From assembly GCA_017438285.1 (NCBI GenBank), contig JAFRVY010000039.1, positions 1 to 43,291 of the forward strand: a stretch of 43,291 bases of DNA, read 5' to 3'. The notes under the pieces are model-generated. The model did not search any database, was not told the DNA's origin, and was given only the letters and a program-made list of their open reading frames with translations. Shown here piece after piece: positions 1 to 8,568 of the stretch. Positions within the stretch are counted from its first letter, which is position 1, and each line of letters opens with the position of its first letter. The DNA comes from Bacillota bacterium (GTDB lineage Bacteria > Bacillota > Clostridia > Peptostreptococcales > Anaerovoracaceae). Made by a program: the position numbers and the translations under genes.

Positions 1-1
1 A

Positions 2-196
2 ATGGTCGCCGTCGAGTCCAGAAGCTCATCACCGGTGAGAATAAAAAGAGATGAAAATATGCAATCGAACGTGCGGGGCATCATCCCTGCCGGCGAAGGT
101 CCGGGCTATGCGGGCGGCATCATGTCGGCGGCAGTGGACGGAATCAAGGCGGCTGAGCGCGTGATTGAGGATTTAATTGAAAAAGGAGAAGAATGA
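2..196 (+). CDS. FAD-dependent dehydrogenase, C-terminal end (partial)
   Basis: Only the last 64 codons are in the window; the gene begins upstream. The visible piece reads SRSSSPVRIKRD, then GIIPAGEGPGYAGGIMSAA and GIKAAERVIEDL. That is the C-terminal FAD-binding segment of the COG2509-type NAD/FAD-dependent dehydrogenases, where a Gly-rich GEGxGYAGGI element contacts the flavin. The substrate of this family is not established. Its stop codon overlaps the phoH start (ATGA), so it is probably translationally coupled to the genes that follow. The family call rests on this short motif-rich tail only. Confidence 0.7.
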   Translation: MVAVESRSSSPVRIKRDENMQSNVRGIIPAGEGPGYAGGIMSAAVDGIKAAERVIEDLIEKGEE

Positions 197-1200
197 ACAG
201 AAATTCATACGGATGTACGGACAGAATGAAGGTAGTCGGTCTGGGCGAGGGCATTGACAGAGGAGAACTTTTTGGAAGCCTGGACAGCAATCTCAAAAAT
301 ATAGAAAGGGAACTCGGCGTGGACATCATCCAGCGCGGAAACGATCTCGTCCTCAAAGGGGCGAAGGTCGATGAGGCGGAGAAAATCCTAAACGAGATGG
401 TCGATGTGCTGAGCAAAGGAGAAAAATTGGACGAACAGAAAATCGGTTACATTGCGGACCTGAGCAAGCAGGGAATCTCGTACAAGGAGGAGAACGCAGG
501 GGAACGTCTCTCCAGAGACATCATCTGCTTCACTCATGACGGCAAACCCCTCAGTCCGAAGACCGTCGGACAGAGAAAATATGTGGAGACGATCCGCGAA
601 AAGGACATCGTCTTCGGCATCGGTCCTGCGGGAACGGGCAAGACGTACATTGCCGTCGCCATGGCGGTCAACGCATTCAAGAACAGAGAGGTCCAGAAGA
701 TCATCCTGGCAAGACCCGCAGTGGAAGCGGGCGAACGGCTGGGATTTCTTCCGGGCGATCTGCAGGAAAAGGTGGACCCGTACCTCAGACCGCTTTATGA
801 CGCACTCTATGATGTGCTGGGAAGGGAAAGCGCTTTGCGCCTGAAGGAAAAGGAGATCATCGAGGTTGTACCGCTCGCCTACATGAGAGGAAGGACTCTG
901 GACAACTCCTTCATCATCCTGGACGAGGCGCAGAACACGACGCCGGAACAGATGAAGATGTTCCTGACGAGAATGGGCTTCGGCTCCAAGGTGGTCGTCA
1001 CGGGAGACATTACGCAGATCGACCTTCCGAGAGGGAAGCGCTCCGGTCTGATCGAAGCGAAGAACATACTGAAGGATGTTGAAGAGATCGGCTTCTGCTT
1101 CCTCAAGGACGTGGATGTGGTCAGGCACCAGCTGGTCAAGAAAGTCATCAGCGCCTACGAAGAATATTACAGAAAGAACCCGCCGAAGGACGAGGACTAG
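193..1200 (+). CDS. phoH: PhoH family ATPase
   Basis: A 335-residue cytoplasmic P-loop ATPase of the PhoH/YbeZ family, thought to act with YbeY in RNA processing and ribosome maturation. An N-terminal KH-like part (residues 1-95) precedes the ATPase. Walker A GPAGTGKT lies near residues 143-150 and Walker B FIILDEAQN near 239-247. A KVVVTGDITQIDLPRG segment follows, typical of the family. An AAAAGGAGAAG-type ribosome site directly precedes the ATG, and that ATG overlaps the preceding stop. The gene is followed after 2 bases by ybeY, the usual partner. Length and motifs are all normal. The exact RNA role is family knowledge and is not shown here. Confidence 0.93.
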   Translation: MNRNSYGCTDRMKVVGLGEGIDRGELFGSLDSNLKNIERELGVDIIQRGNDLVLKGAKVDEAEKILNEMVDVLSKGEKLDEQKIGYIADLSKQGISYKEENAGERLSRDIICFTHDGKPLSPKTVGQRKYVETIREKDIVFGIGPAGTGKTYIAVAMAVNAFKNREVQKIILARPAVEAGERLGFLPGDLQEKVDPYLRPLYDALYDVLGRESALRLKEKEIIEVVPLAYMRGRTLDNSFIILDEAQNTTPEQMKMFLTRMGFGSKVVVTGDITQIDLPRGKRSGLIEAKNILKDVEEIGFCFLKDVDVVRHQLVKKVISAYEEYYRKNPPKDED

Positions 1201-1202
1201 AA

Positions 1203-1697
1203 ATGGAAATACTGACAAACGACACAAATGAACTGACAGAATCACTCATGGAGGATTTCATCGGCGCAGCCGAAGCGTGCGTGCGCCTGGAACGGGAGGA
1301 CACGGGGCTCACGGTACTGGACCCTGCGATCACGGAGATCAGCCTGTCCTTCGTTTCCATGGACGAGATCCACGAACTCAACAGGACTTACCGGGATATC
1401 GACAGACCGACAGACGTCCTGTCTTTCCCGATGGTCGATGATTTCGACGAGCTGCAAAAGCTTGTCGACCAGACCGGAGAATTGCCCGACGAGCTTTTGC
1501 TCGGAGATGTGGTGATCTGTCTCGAGAAGGCTTTGCAGCAGGCGGAGGAGTACGGTCACTCGAAAGAGCGGGAGATCGTTTATCTGTTCACTCACAGCGT
1601 CCTGCATCTGCTGGGATACGATCATATGGACGAGGAATCGAAGAAGGTCATGAGAGCCCGCGAGGAGCAGGTCATGGCGGAAAGGCAGTTGGTATGA
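1203..1697 (+). CDS. ybeY: Endoribonuclease YbeY (rRNA maturation factor)
   Basis: A 164-residue metal-dependent endoribonuclease family member involved in 16S rRNA 3'-end maturation and ribosome quality control. The defining zinc-binding motif HxxxHLxGYDH is seen as HSVLHLLGYDHM at about residues 131-142, and the upstream DRPTDVLSFPM segment is also family-typical. It sits between phoH and era with almost no spacing, the common Bacillota order. The start follows the phoH stop by 2 bases. The C-terminus overlaps era by 4 bases (ATGA), indicating translational coupling. Confidence 0.95.
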   Translation: MEILTNDTNELTESLMEDFIGAAEACVRLEREDTGLTVLDPAITEISLSFVSMDEIHELNRTYRDIDRPTDVLSFPMVDDFDELQKLVDQTGELPDELLLGDVVICLEKALQQAEEYGHSKEREIVYLFTHSVLHLLGYDHMDEESKKVMRAREEQVMAERQLV

Positions 1698-2572
1698 GAT
1701 CTGGATTTGTTGGAATCGTCGGACGCCCGAACGTGGGCAAGTCGACGCTGCTGAATGCGATACTGGGCGAGAAGATCGCCATCACCACGGACAAGCCGCA
1801 GACGACGCGGAATGCCATCCGCGGCATCTATACGAAGGACGACCTGCAGATGATCTTCATCGACACGCCGGGCATCCACAAGCCGCGGAACAAACTGGGC
1901 GAGTACATGACATCTGCCGCGACAAATACCTTTGAAGAGGTGGATGCGATCATTTTCATCGTTGACGATGCGCTGAGCAAAGGCCCGGGAGACAAATATA
2001 TCGTGGATCTGCTCAAACAGACCGATACGCCGAAGATCCTTGTGATCAACAAGATGGATCGGATGAAGCCGGACGAGTTCGCGGAGATCTACGGCGAGTA
2101 TGAGCAGCTGGGGATGTTCACCGAAATTCTGGGGACGGCTGCCATCGACGGGACGAACGTGCAGGATGTCATCGACGCGGCGGCGCGGTTCATGGAAGAG
2201 GGACCGATGTACTTTCCGGAGGATATGATCACGGAAGACCCGGTGCGTTTCGTCGTCAGCGAGATCATCCGCGAGAAGATTTTGATGTATCTGCAGGATG
2301 AAGTGCCTCACGGCGTTGCTGTAGAGATCGAAAGCTTCGAGGAAGAAGAGGGTCTGACCAGCATCGGCGCGGTCATCTACTGCGAGCGAAAGTCTCACAA
2401 GGGCATGATCATAGGCAAGGGCGGCAGGAAGCTCAAAGGCATCGGCAAGAGCGCCCGCGAGGAGATCGAAGGACTTCTCGGAACGAAAGTATTCCTGCAG
2501 ACATGGGTCAAGGTAAAGGAAAACTGGCGCGACAGCGATATCGCGCTGAGCAATTTCGGATATAAGGAATAG
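1694..2572 (+). CDS. era: GTPase Era
   Basis: A 292-residue GTPase that binds 16S rRNA and the cell membrane during small-subunit assembly. G1 is GRPNVGKS near residue 10, the effector region contains TTRNAIRG, G3 is DTPGIHKPRN, and G4 is NKMD near residue 122. The C-terminal KH domain carries GMIIGKGGRKLKGIG around residues 236-250, which would bind the 3' end of 16S rRNA. Length matches bacterial Era (about 300). It overlaps ybeY by 4 bases and is followed by recO 21 bases later. Confidence 0.97.
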   Translation: MRSGFVGIVGRPNVGKSTLLNAILGEKIAITTDKPQTTRNAIRGIYTKDDLQMIFIDTPGIHKPRNKLGEYMTSAATNTFEEVDAIIFIVDDALSKGPGDKYIVDLLKQTDTPKILVINKMDRMKPDEFAEIYGEYEQLGMFTEILGTAAIDGTNVQDVIDAAARFMEEGPMYFPEDMITEDPVRFVVSEIIREKILMYLQDEVPHGVAVEIESFEEEEGLTSIGAVIYCERKSHKGMIIGKGGRKLKGIGKSAREEIEGLLGTKVFLQTWVKVKENWRDSDIALSNFGYKE

Positions 2573-2593
2573 GGGATAAGGAACAGGAAGCAT

Positions 2594-3343
2594 ATGCTGA
2601 CCGATACTGAAGGCATCGTCTTGAGACAGACCAAAACTTCATACAACAGGCGAATGATCCTGCTGTTTTCGAAGAAGTACGGCAAGATCAGCGCAGGTAC
2701 CAGTCTGGGAGACAAGGGCAGGAGCAAAAGCTCTCTGGCGCTGCGGCCTTTTACCTTCGGCAGGTATGAACTGTTCGCGAATGCCAACAGCTACAACATC
2801 AACAGCGCCGAGGTTTTGAGGAGCTATTTCGGAATCGGCGAGGACGTGGACAAGTACATGAACGGCGCGTACGTCCTGGAATTTACGGAGAAGGTGCTGG
2901 AAGAGGGCGTTCCTCAGCCGGGGATCTTCAACCTGCTGCTGGATTTCTTCGATCTGCTGGAGAACCGTGAAAAAGGAATCGGGACGCTGGTGCTCGCCTA
3001 TCAGACGAAGCTGTTCAAACTGGCCGGCGTGTTCCCGGAACTGGACCGATGCACCGTCTGCGGCAAGAAGCGCAGCGAGTGCGAAGGAGACGCCTATTTT
3101 GGGATCGAATCCGGCGGGTTTATCTGCGGAGAGTGCGCCCAAAAATCAAAACCCAATTCGTTGATTTACAAGGATGCTTTTGGTATAATTGACATATTAA
3201 AATACTTTGCGGCAGTGCCGCTGAAAAAACTCGAAAATATTGCGCTGAATGAGACAACAGGTAAGGAACTTCAGCATTGGATCAGGGAGTATGCTGCCTA
3301 CTATCTGGACGTCTCGAACATAAAAAGTGAAAAGCTCATTTAA
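2594..3343 (+). CDS. recO: DNA repair protein RecO
   Basis: A 249-residue recombination mediator acting with RecF and RecR in loading RecA onto SSB-coated gaps. The N-terminal OB-fold begins TDTEGIVLRQTKTSYNRRM. The four-cysteine zinc site is intact: CTVCGKKRSEC near residue 152 and CGEC near residue 177. The era-recO order is standard. The 3' part of the gene is strikingly AT-rich compared with its start and contains a consensus promoter (3161-3189, listed separately), so its last 55 codons also carry the promoter of the next transcription unit. Confidence 0.94.
   Translation: MLTDTEGIVLRQTKTSYNRRMILLFSKKYGKISAGTSLGDKGRSKSSLALRPFTFGRYELFANANSYNINSAEVLRSYFGIGEDVDKYMNGAYVLEFTEKVLEEGVPQPGIFNLLLDFFDLLENREKGIGTLVLAYQTKLFKLAGVFPELDRCTVCGKKRSECEGDAYFGIESGGFICGECAQKSKPNSLIYKDAFGIIDILKYFAAVPLKKLENIALNETTGKELQHWIREYAAYYLDVSNIKSEKLI
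3161..3189 (+). promoter_or_regulatory. Internal sigma-A promoter inside recO
   Basis: TTGATT (3161-3166) and TATAAT (3184-3189) are separated by exactly 17 bases, and TG lies just upstream of the -10 (TGGTATAAT). This is the best sigma-A match in the first 8 kb. It lies in the recO coding region about 170 bases before the DUF4342 gene. It would give DUF4342-glyS-ppdK expression independent of the phoH-recO operon. Prediction from sequence only. Confidence 0.6.
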
Positions 3344-3355
3344 GGAGGAAGAAAA

Positions 3356-4129
3356 ATGGAGATTACATTAGAAAAAATCGAACTGGTCAAGGACAGAACA
3401 GGTGTGACCTATGCCGAAGCTAAACAGGCTCTCGAAGATGCAGACGGCAGCGTAGTGGATGCTATCATCTCGATCGAAGAGACTGTAAACGCCGGCGAAA
3501 AAGCAAGAGGTTTTGGTGAAAAGGGAGAAGCACTCTTCGCGAAGCTCAAGGAGCTTGTCAAGAAAGGAAACGTTGCGAAGATCCAGATCAAGAAGGATGA
3601 CGACAAGATCGTCAACATCCCTGTTAACGTAGGTATCCTCGGAATCTGCATCGCTCCGCTGGCATCCGTAGTTGCTCTGGTTGCAGCATTCGGATTCAAG
3701 TGTGTCATCGAAGTCGTCAAGACTGACGGAACGATCATCGACATCAGCGACGCTGTTTCAGATACTGTTTCAAACATGGCCGAAAAAGGAAGCGACAAGG
3801 CTGACTACCTGAAAGAAAAGGGCAAAGAGTACTTTGAAAAGGGTAAGGAATACTACGAAAAGGCTAAGGACAGCGAGTTCGTAGAAAAAGCCAAGGAAAG
3901 CGATTTCGTAGAGAAGGCCAAGGACAAGGTTGACGAAGTCAGAGAAAAGGCAGAAGATCTGGCAGAAAAGGCTAAGAAGGAAATCAACGAATTTGATATC
4001 AACGACTTCAAGAAGAAGGCAGACGACCTCAAGGAAGAGATCGAAGACGCCATCGAAGAGGCTGCTGAAGAGGCAAAGAAGGAAGTTGAAGAAGTCAAAG
4101 AAGAAATAAAAGAAGAAGACGGAGAATAA
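3356..4129 (+). CDS. DUF4342 protein with UBA/TS-N-like N-terminus and charged helical repeats
   Basis: A 257-residue protein of unknown function. Residues 1-45 resemble the three-helix UBA/TS-N fold of EF-Ts (GVTYAEAKQALEDADGSVVD). A basic patch (KIQIKKDDDKIVNIPVN) leads into a hydrophobic segment at about 96-124, typical of DUF4342. The last 120 residues are a long amphipathic helix built from 11-residue-like repeats such as EKGKEYFEKGKEYYEKAKD and FVEKAK, ending in a Glu/Lys tail. Such helices often lie on membranes or lipid surfaces. A strong AAGGAGGAAG ribosome site precedes the ATG. It sits 9 bases before glyS, so it is co-transcribed with that gene. Role unknown. Confidence 0.75.
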   Translation: MEITLEKIELVKDRTGVTYAEAKQALEDADGSVVDAIISIEETVNAGEKARGFGEKGEALFAKLKELVKKGNVAKIQIKKDDDKIVNIPVNVGILGICIAPLASVVALVAAFGFKCVIEVVKTDGTIIDISDAVSDTVSNMAEKGSDKADYLKEKGKEYFEKGKEYYEKAKDSEFVEKAKESDFVEKAKDKVDEVREKAEDLAEKAKKEINEFDINDFKKKADDLKEEIEDAIEEAAEEAKKEVEEVKEEIKEEDGE

Positions 4130-4138
4130 TAGCTCGCA

Positions 4139-5539
4139 ATGACAGAAATCACAATGGAAAAAATCACAGCTCTGGCTAAGAACAGGGGTTTTGTATTCCC
4201 TGGCTCAGAGATCTACGGCGGACTGGCAAACACCTGGGACTACGGTCCTCTCGGCGTCGAACTGAAGAACAACATCAAGGACGCATGGAGACAGAAATTC
4301 GTCAGAGAATCGAAATACAACGTCGGACTCGACGCTTCGATCCTGATGAATCCGGAGACCTGGGTCGCCTCAGGACACGTCGGCGGTTTCTCCGATCCCC
4401 TGATCGACTGCAGAGCCTGCAAAGCTAGATTCAGAGCTGACAATCTTATTGAGGACTATCTCAAGGCTCAGGGCCAGGAAGACGTACAGGTCGACGGCTG
4501 GTCCAACGAAAAACTGGAAGAGTTCATCAGCGAGAACGGAATCGTCTGTCCGGAATGCGGCAAGTCCGACTTTACGAAGATCAGACAGTTCAATCTCATG
4601 TTCAAAACCTTCCAGGGCGTTACAGAAGACTCAAAGGCTGAGATCTATCTGAGACCTGAAACCGCACAGGGTATTTTCGTAAACTTCAGGAACGTGCAGA
4701 GAACTGCCAGGAAGAAGATTCCGTTTGGTATTGCCCAGGTAGGCAAATCCTTCAGAAACGAGATCACACCGGGCAACTTCATCTTTAGAGTGAGGGAATT
4801 CGAGCAAATGGAACTGGAATTTTTCTGCAAGCCGGGAAGCGAACTGGAATGGTTCGATTTTTGGCGTGGGTATTGTGCAGACTTCCTCAAGTCCCTCGGA
4901 CTCAAAGAAGAAAACATCAGACTCAGAGACCACGACCCTGAAGAGCTGTCCCACTACAGCAATGCAACGACGGACATCGAATATCTCTTCCCGTTCGGAT
5001 GGGGAGAACTCTGGGGCATAGCTTCCAGAACGGACTTTGACCTCATGGCTCACCAGAACCACTCCGGACAGGACATGAGTTATCTGGACCCTGAGACGAA
5101 TGAGAGATATGTGCCTTACTGTATCGAACCGTCGGTCGGCGTGGAGAGACTGTTCCTCGCCTTCCTTACGGATGCCTATGACGAAGAGATCCTTCAGGAC
5201 GCAAAGGGCAACGAAGACGTCCGCAAAGTCCTGAGACTGCATCCTGCACTGGCACCGTTCAAGGCTGCGGTTCTGCCTTTGAGCAAAAAGCTCTCCGAAC
5301 CTGCAGAGAAGATCTTCGAGGATCTGCAAAAGCATTTCAATGTCGATTACGATGCTGCAGGCTCCATCGGCAAGAGATACAGGAGAGAAGACGAGATCGG
5401 AACTCCGTTCTGCATCTGCGTCGATTTTGACACACTCGAGGATGACTGCGTCACAATCAGAGACCGTGACACCATGGATCAGGTAAGAATACCTGTAAGT
5501 GATGTTAGGAAATATATTGAAGAAAGAATCATTTTTTAA
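4139..5539 (+). CDS. glyS: Glycine--tRNA ligase, single-chain dimeric type
   Basis: A 466-residue class II aminoacyl-tRNA synthetase charging tRNA-Gly, of the single-chain (alpha2) type rather than the two-subunit GlyQ/GlyS type. The N-terminus has [19 protein letters not shown]; zinc-type cysteines occur in CRACKARFR and CPECGK. Motif 2 is [19 protein letters not shown] near residues 205-223. Motif 3 is [12 protein letters not shown] near residue 331, and the C-terminal anticodon-binding domain follows. No T-box leader precedes it; it is only 9 bases behind the DUF4342 gene. It shares an operon with ppdK downstream. Confidence 0.96.
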   Translation: MTEITMEKITALAKNRGFVFPGSEIYGGLANTWDYGPLGVELKNNIKDAWRQKFVRESKYNVGLDASILMNPETWVASGHVGGFSDPLIDCRACKARFRADNLIEDYLKAQGQEDVQVDGWSNEKLEEFISENGIVCPECGKSDFTKIRQFNLMFKTFQGVTEDSKAEIYLRPETAQGIFVNFRNVQRTARKKIPFGIAQVGKSFRNEITPGNFIFRVREFEQMELEFFCKPGSELEWFDFWRGYCADFLKSLGLKEENIRLRDHDPEELSHYSNATTDIEYLFPFGWGELWGIASRTDFDLMAHQNHSGQDMSYLDPETNERYVPYCIEPSVGVERLFLAFLTDAYDEEILQDAKGNEDVRKVLRLHPALAPFKAAVLPLSKKLSEPAEKIFEDLQKHFNVDYDAAGSIGKRYRREDEIGTPFCICVDFDTLEDDCVTIRDRDTMDQVRIPVSDVRKYIEERIIF

Positions 5540-5551
5540 GAGGAGACTAAA

Positions 5552-8173
5552 ATGAAGAAGTTTGTTTATTCATTCAATGAAGGATCAAAAGACATGAGAG
5601 ACCTTCTCGGCGGCAAGGGTGCAAACCTGGCTGAGATGACCAAGATCGGTCTTCCGGTGCCTTTTGGTTTCACAGTAACTACGGAAGCTTGTACCAGATA
5701 CTATGACGAAGGACAGACCATCGGACAGGACATCGTAGATGACATCTATGTAAAGCTGGCTGATCTGGAAAACGTTACCGGTAAGAAGTTCGGCGACGCG
5801 TCAAATCCGCTTCTCGTATCGGTAAGATCCGGTGCAAAAATCTCAATGCCCGGAATGATGGACACTATTCTGAACCTTGGATTAAATGATGAAACTGTAG
5901 AGGGACTTTCCGCACTTACAGACAATCCTCGTTTCGCTTATGACAGCTACAGAAGATTCATCCAGATGTTCGGCGATGTAGTAATGGGTATCTCAAAGAG
6001 CAAGTTTGACGAGATCTTTGACGGACAGAAGGACAAGAAGGGCGTAATGTTCGACGTTGATCTGGACGTTGACGATCTGAAGGAGATCATTGCCGGTTAC
6101 AAGGCACTCTACAAAGCTGAGATCGGAAAGGACTTCCCGCAGGATCCTAAGGAACAGCTGATGGAAGCTGTCATGGCAGTATTCAGATCATGGAATACTG
6201 ACAGAGCTATCCTTTACAGACAGCTCAACGAGATTCCTGATGACATCGGAACTGCTGTAAACGTACAGTCCATGGTATTCGGTAACATGGGTGACACTTC
6301 CGGAACAGGCGTTGCTTTCACAAGATCACCGGTCAATGGCGAAAAGGCCATCTTCGGTGAATTCCTGGTTAACGCACAGGGCGAAGACGTAGTAGCAGGT
6401 ATCAGAACGCCGCAGCCGATCGCTGAGATGGCACAGGCATTCCCTGCAGTATATGACGACTTCGTAAAGATCGCGAATACGCTGGAAGAACACTACAAAG
6501 ACATGCAGGATATGGAGTTTACCGTTGAAAGAGGCAAGCTCTTCATGCTGCAGACAAGAAACGGCAAGAGAACTGCTCCTTCAGCAGTTAAGATCGCTGT
6601 AGATATGGTTGCAGAGGGACTCATCAGCAAGGAAGAAGCTGTTATGAGAATCGAACCTGATCAGATCGATCAGCTGCTCCACCCGATGTTTGACGGAAGA
6701 GAACTGGACGCAGCCGAAAAGATGACAAAGGGACTCCCTGCATCACCTGGCGCTGCATGCGGACAGATCTACTTCAACGCTGCTGACGCTGAAGCGGCAG
6801 TTGCAAATGGTCAGAAGGTTATCCTGGTAAGACTGGAAACATCACCTGAGGACCTGGCAGGCATGGTTGCTGCAGAAGGTATCCTGACAGCAAGAGGCGG
6901 CATGACTTCCCACGCTGCAGTAGTTGCAAGAGGCATGGGTAAGTGCTGCGTATCCGGATGCTCAGAGATCAAGGTCAATGAAGAAGCAAAGACTCTCGGC
7001 ATCGGCGAAGACGTCTTCAAGGAAGGCGACTTCATCTCACTGAACGGTACTACAGGCGACGTCATCAAGGGCGAAGTCAAGACAGTACCTCCTGAACTCT
7101 CCGGTGACTTCGGAACAGTTATGGAATGGGCAGATGAGATCAGAACCCTGAAGGTAAGAACAAATGCAGACAACCCTAGAGATGCACATCAGGCTGTCGA
7201 ATTCGGTGCGCAGGGCATAGGCCTTTGCAGAACTGAGCACATGTTCTTCGAAGAAGAAAGAATACCTGCAATCAGAAGAATGATCATGGCTGACACCGTT
7301 GAAGAGAGAAGAGAAGCACTCAGCTTCCTGCTCCCTTATCAGAAGGGCGACTTTAAGGGCATCTATGAGGCCATGGAAGAAAGACCTGTTACGATCAGAC
7401 TTCTGGACCCACCTCTCCACGAGTTCATTCCGCATACTGATGAAGAACTCCACGAGCTGGCAGATCAGATCGGCAAGCCATATGAGAAACTGGCTAAGAA
7501 GGCCGAAGAACTCCACGAGTTCAACCCGATGCTCGGACACAGAGGCTGCAGACTTGCTGTTACATATCCTGAAATCGCAGAGATGCAGGCAGAGGCGATC
7601 ATCATGGCTGCTATCGAAGTAAGAAAAGAAAAGGGCTATGACATCGTTCCTGAAATCATGGTTCCACTGGTAGGCATGGTAACAGAACTGGCTGACGTCA
7701 AGAAGACTGTAGTTGACACGATCAACAGAGTATTCGAGAGAGAAGGAGTTGAATTCCCTTATCTCGTAGGTACCATGATCGAGATTCCAAGAGCTGCACT
7801 CACAGCTGATGAGGTTGCTCAGGAAGCAGAATTCTTCTCATTCGGCACGAACGACCTGACTCAGATGGGATTCGGATTCTCAAGAGACGACACCGGCAAC
7901 ATCATCAAGGAATACAAGGAAAAGGGCATCTTCGAAGACGACCCATTCCAGAGCCTTGACCAGACCGGTATCGGCAAGCTGGTACAGATGGCAGTTGAAC
8001 TCGGCAAGAAGACGAGACCGAACATTCACCTTGGAATCTGCGGAGAACACGGTGGAGATCCTAAGTCCATCGACTTCTGCCACAGAGTAGGACTGCAGTA
8101 TGTATCGTGCTCACCATTCAGAGTACCGATCGCAAGACTGGCAGCAGCACAGGCAGCAATCAGAAACAAGTAA
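5552..8173 (+). CDS. ppdK: Pyruvate, phosphate dikinase
   Basis: An 873-residue enzyme converting pyruvate, ATP and phosphate to PEP, AMP and pyrophosphate, reversibly; in anaerobes it often works in the glycolytic direction with pyrophosphate. The N-terminal ATP-grasp domain starts KFVYSFNEGSKDMRDLLGGKG. The swivelling phosphohistidine domain has GGMTSHAAVVARGMG with the phospho-His near residue 454. The C-terminal TIM barrel carries GICGEHGGDP with the catalytic Cys near residue 830. Length equals the clostridial enzyme. AGGAG lies 8 bases before the ATG. Codon use is visibly that of a highly expressed gene. A perfect hairpin follows. Confidence 0.97.
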   Translation: MKKFVYSFNEGSKDMRDLLGGKGANLAEMTKIGLPVPFGFTVTTEACTRYYDEGQTIGQDIVDDIYVKLADLENVTGKKFGDASNPLLVSVRSGAKISMPGMMDTILNLGLNDETVEGLSALTDNPRFAYDSYRRFIQMFGDVVMGISKSKFDEIFDGQKDKKGVMFDVDLDVDDLKEIIAGYKALYKAEIGKDFPQDPKEQLMEAVMAVFRSWNTDRAILYRQLNEIPDDIGTAVNVQSMVFGNMGDTSGTGVAFTRSPVNGEKAIFGEFLVNAQGEDVVAGIRTPQPIAEMAQAFPAVYDDFVKIANTLEEHYKDMQDMEFTVERGKLFMLQTRNGKRTAPSAVKIAVDMVAEGLISKEEAVMRIEPDQIDQLLHPMFDGRELDAAEKMTKGLPASPGAACGQIYFNAADAEAAVANGQKVILVRLETSPEDLAGMVAAEGILTARGGMTSHAAVVARGMGKCCVSGCSEIKVNEEAKTLGIGEDVFKEGDFISLNGTTGDVIKGEVKTVPPELSGDFGTVMEWADEIRTLKVRTNADNPRDAHQAVEFGAQGIGLCRTEHMFFEEERIPAIRRMIMADTVEERREALSFLLPYQKGDFKGIYEAMEERPVTIRLLDPPLHEFIPHTDEELHELADQIGKPYEKLAKKAEELHEFNPMLGHRGCRLAVTYPEIAEMQAEAIIMAAIEVRKEKGYDIVPEIMVPLVGMVTELADVKKTVVDTINRVFEREGVEFPYLVGTMIEIPRAALTADEVAQEAEFFSFGTNDLTQMGFGFSRDDTGNIIKEYKEKGIFEDDPFQSLDQTGIGKLVQMAVELGKKTRPNIHLGICGEHGGDPKSIDFCHRVGLQYVSCSPFRVPIARLAAAQAAIRNK

Positions 8174-8201
8174 GAGCAATTTGCTGAAACGATTATTACC
8201 G

Positions 8202-8228
8202 GAAGAGGCTCTCCATATGAGCCTCTTC
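8202..8228 (+). terminator. Hairpin after ppdK, probable terminator
   Basis: GAAGAGGCTC (8202-8211) and GAGCCTCTTC (8219-8228) form a perfect 10-bp stem with a 7-base loop, 28 bases past the ppdK stop. The following bases (TGTATTCTAT) are only moderately T-rich, so termination may be partial. Confidence 0.6.
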
Positions 8229-8280
8229 TGTATTCTATGACCAAAGGTCCGGCAGACCGGACCGCAAAGAGGGATCCAAT

Positions 8281-8568
8281 ATGACTCATTTCCATGTAAC
8301 TTACAAGATGTCGAGCAAGGAAGCCAGAGACGGCTATTACAACGCTGTCAAGGAACGCGGCATCATCGATAAATCCAGAGCAGAAGACGGATGCATCCGC
8401 TACGACTTTTTCTTCCCGGCGGACTCGGATACGACCCTGTTCCTCTGGGAGCAGTGGGAATCCAGAGACCACCAGAAGGCTCATTGCCAGACAGCCCATT
8501 TCGCTGAAATGGGTCCGCTGAAGGATGAATTCGGCGTAACGACGGACATTGACATCGTAGACGCATGA
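8281..8568 (+). CDS. ABM-domain (antibiotic biosynthesis monooxygenase-like) protein
   Basis: A 95-residue dimeric alpha/beta ferredoxin-fold protein of the ABM/YgiN type. Seen are the N-terminal strand FHVTYKM, the DGCIRYDFFFP strand, FLWEQWESRDHQKAH and HFAEM, the usual order in quinol monooxygenase-like proteins. Relatives act as small cofactor-free oxygenases or quinone-interacting enzymes, but many have no known substrate. GAGGG lies 9 bases before the ATG, and a perfect hairpin (8246-8263) lies just upstream of it. The stop overlaps azlC by 4 bases (ATGA), so it is coupled to the exporter pair. Confidence 0.75.
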   Translation: MTHFHVTYKMSSKEARDGYYNAVKERGIIDKSRAEDGCIRYDFFFPADSDTTLFLWEQWESRDHQKAHCQTAHFAEMGPLKDEFGVTTDIDIVDA

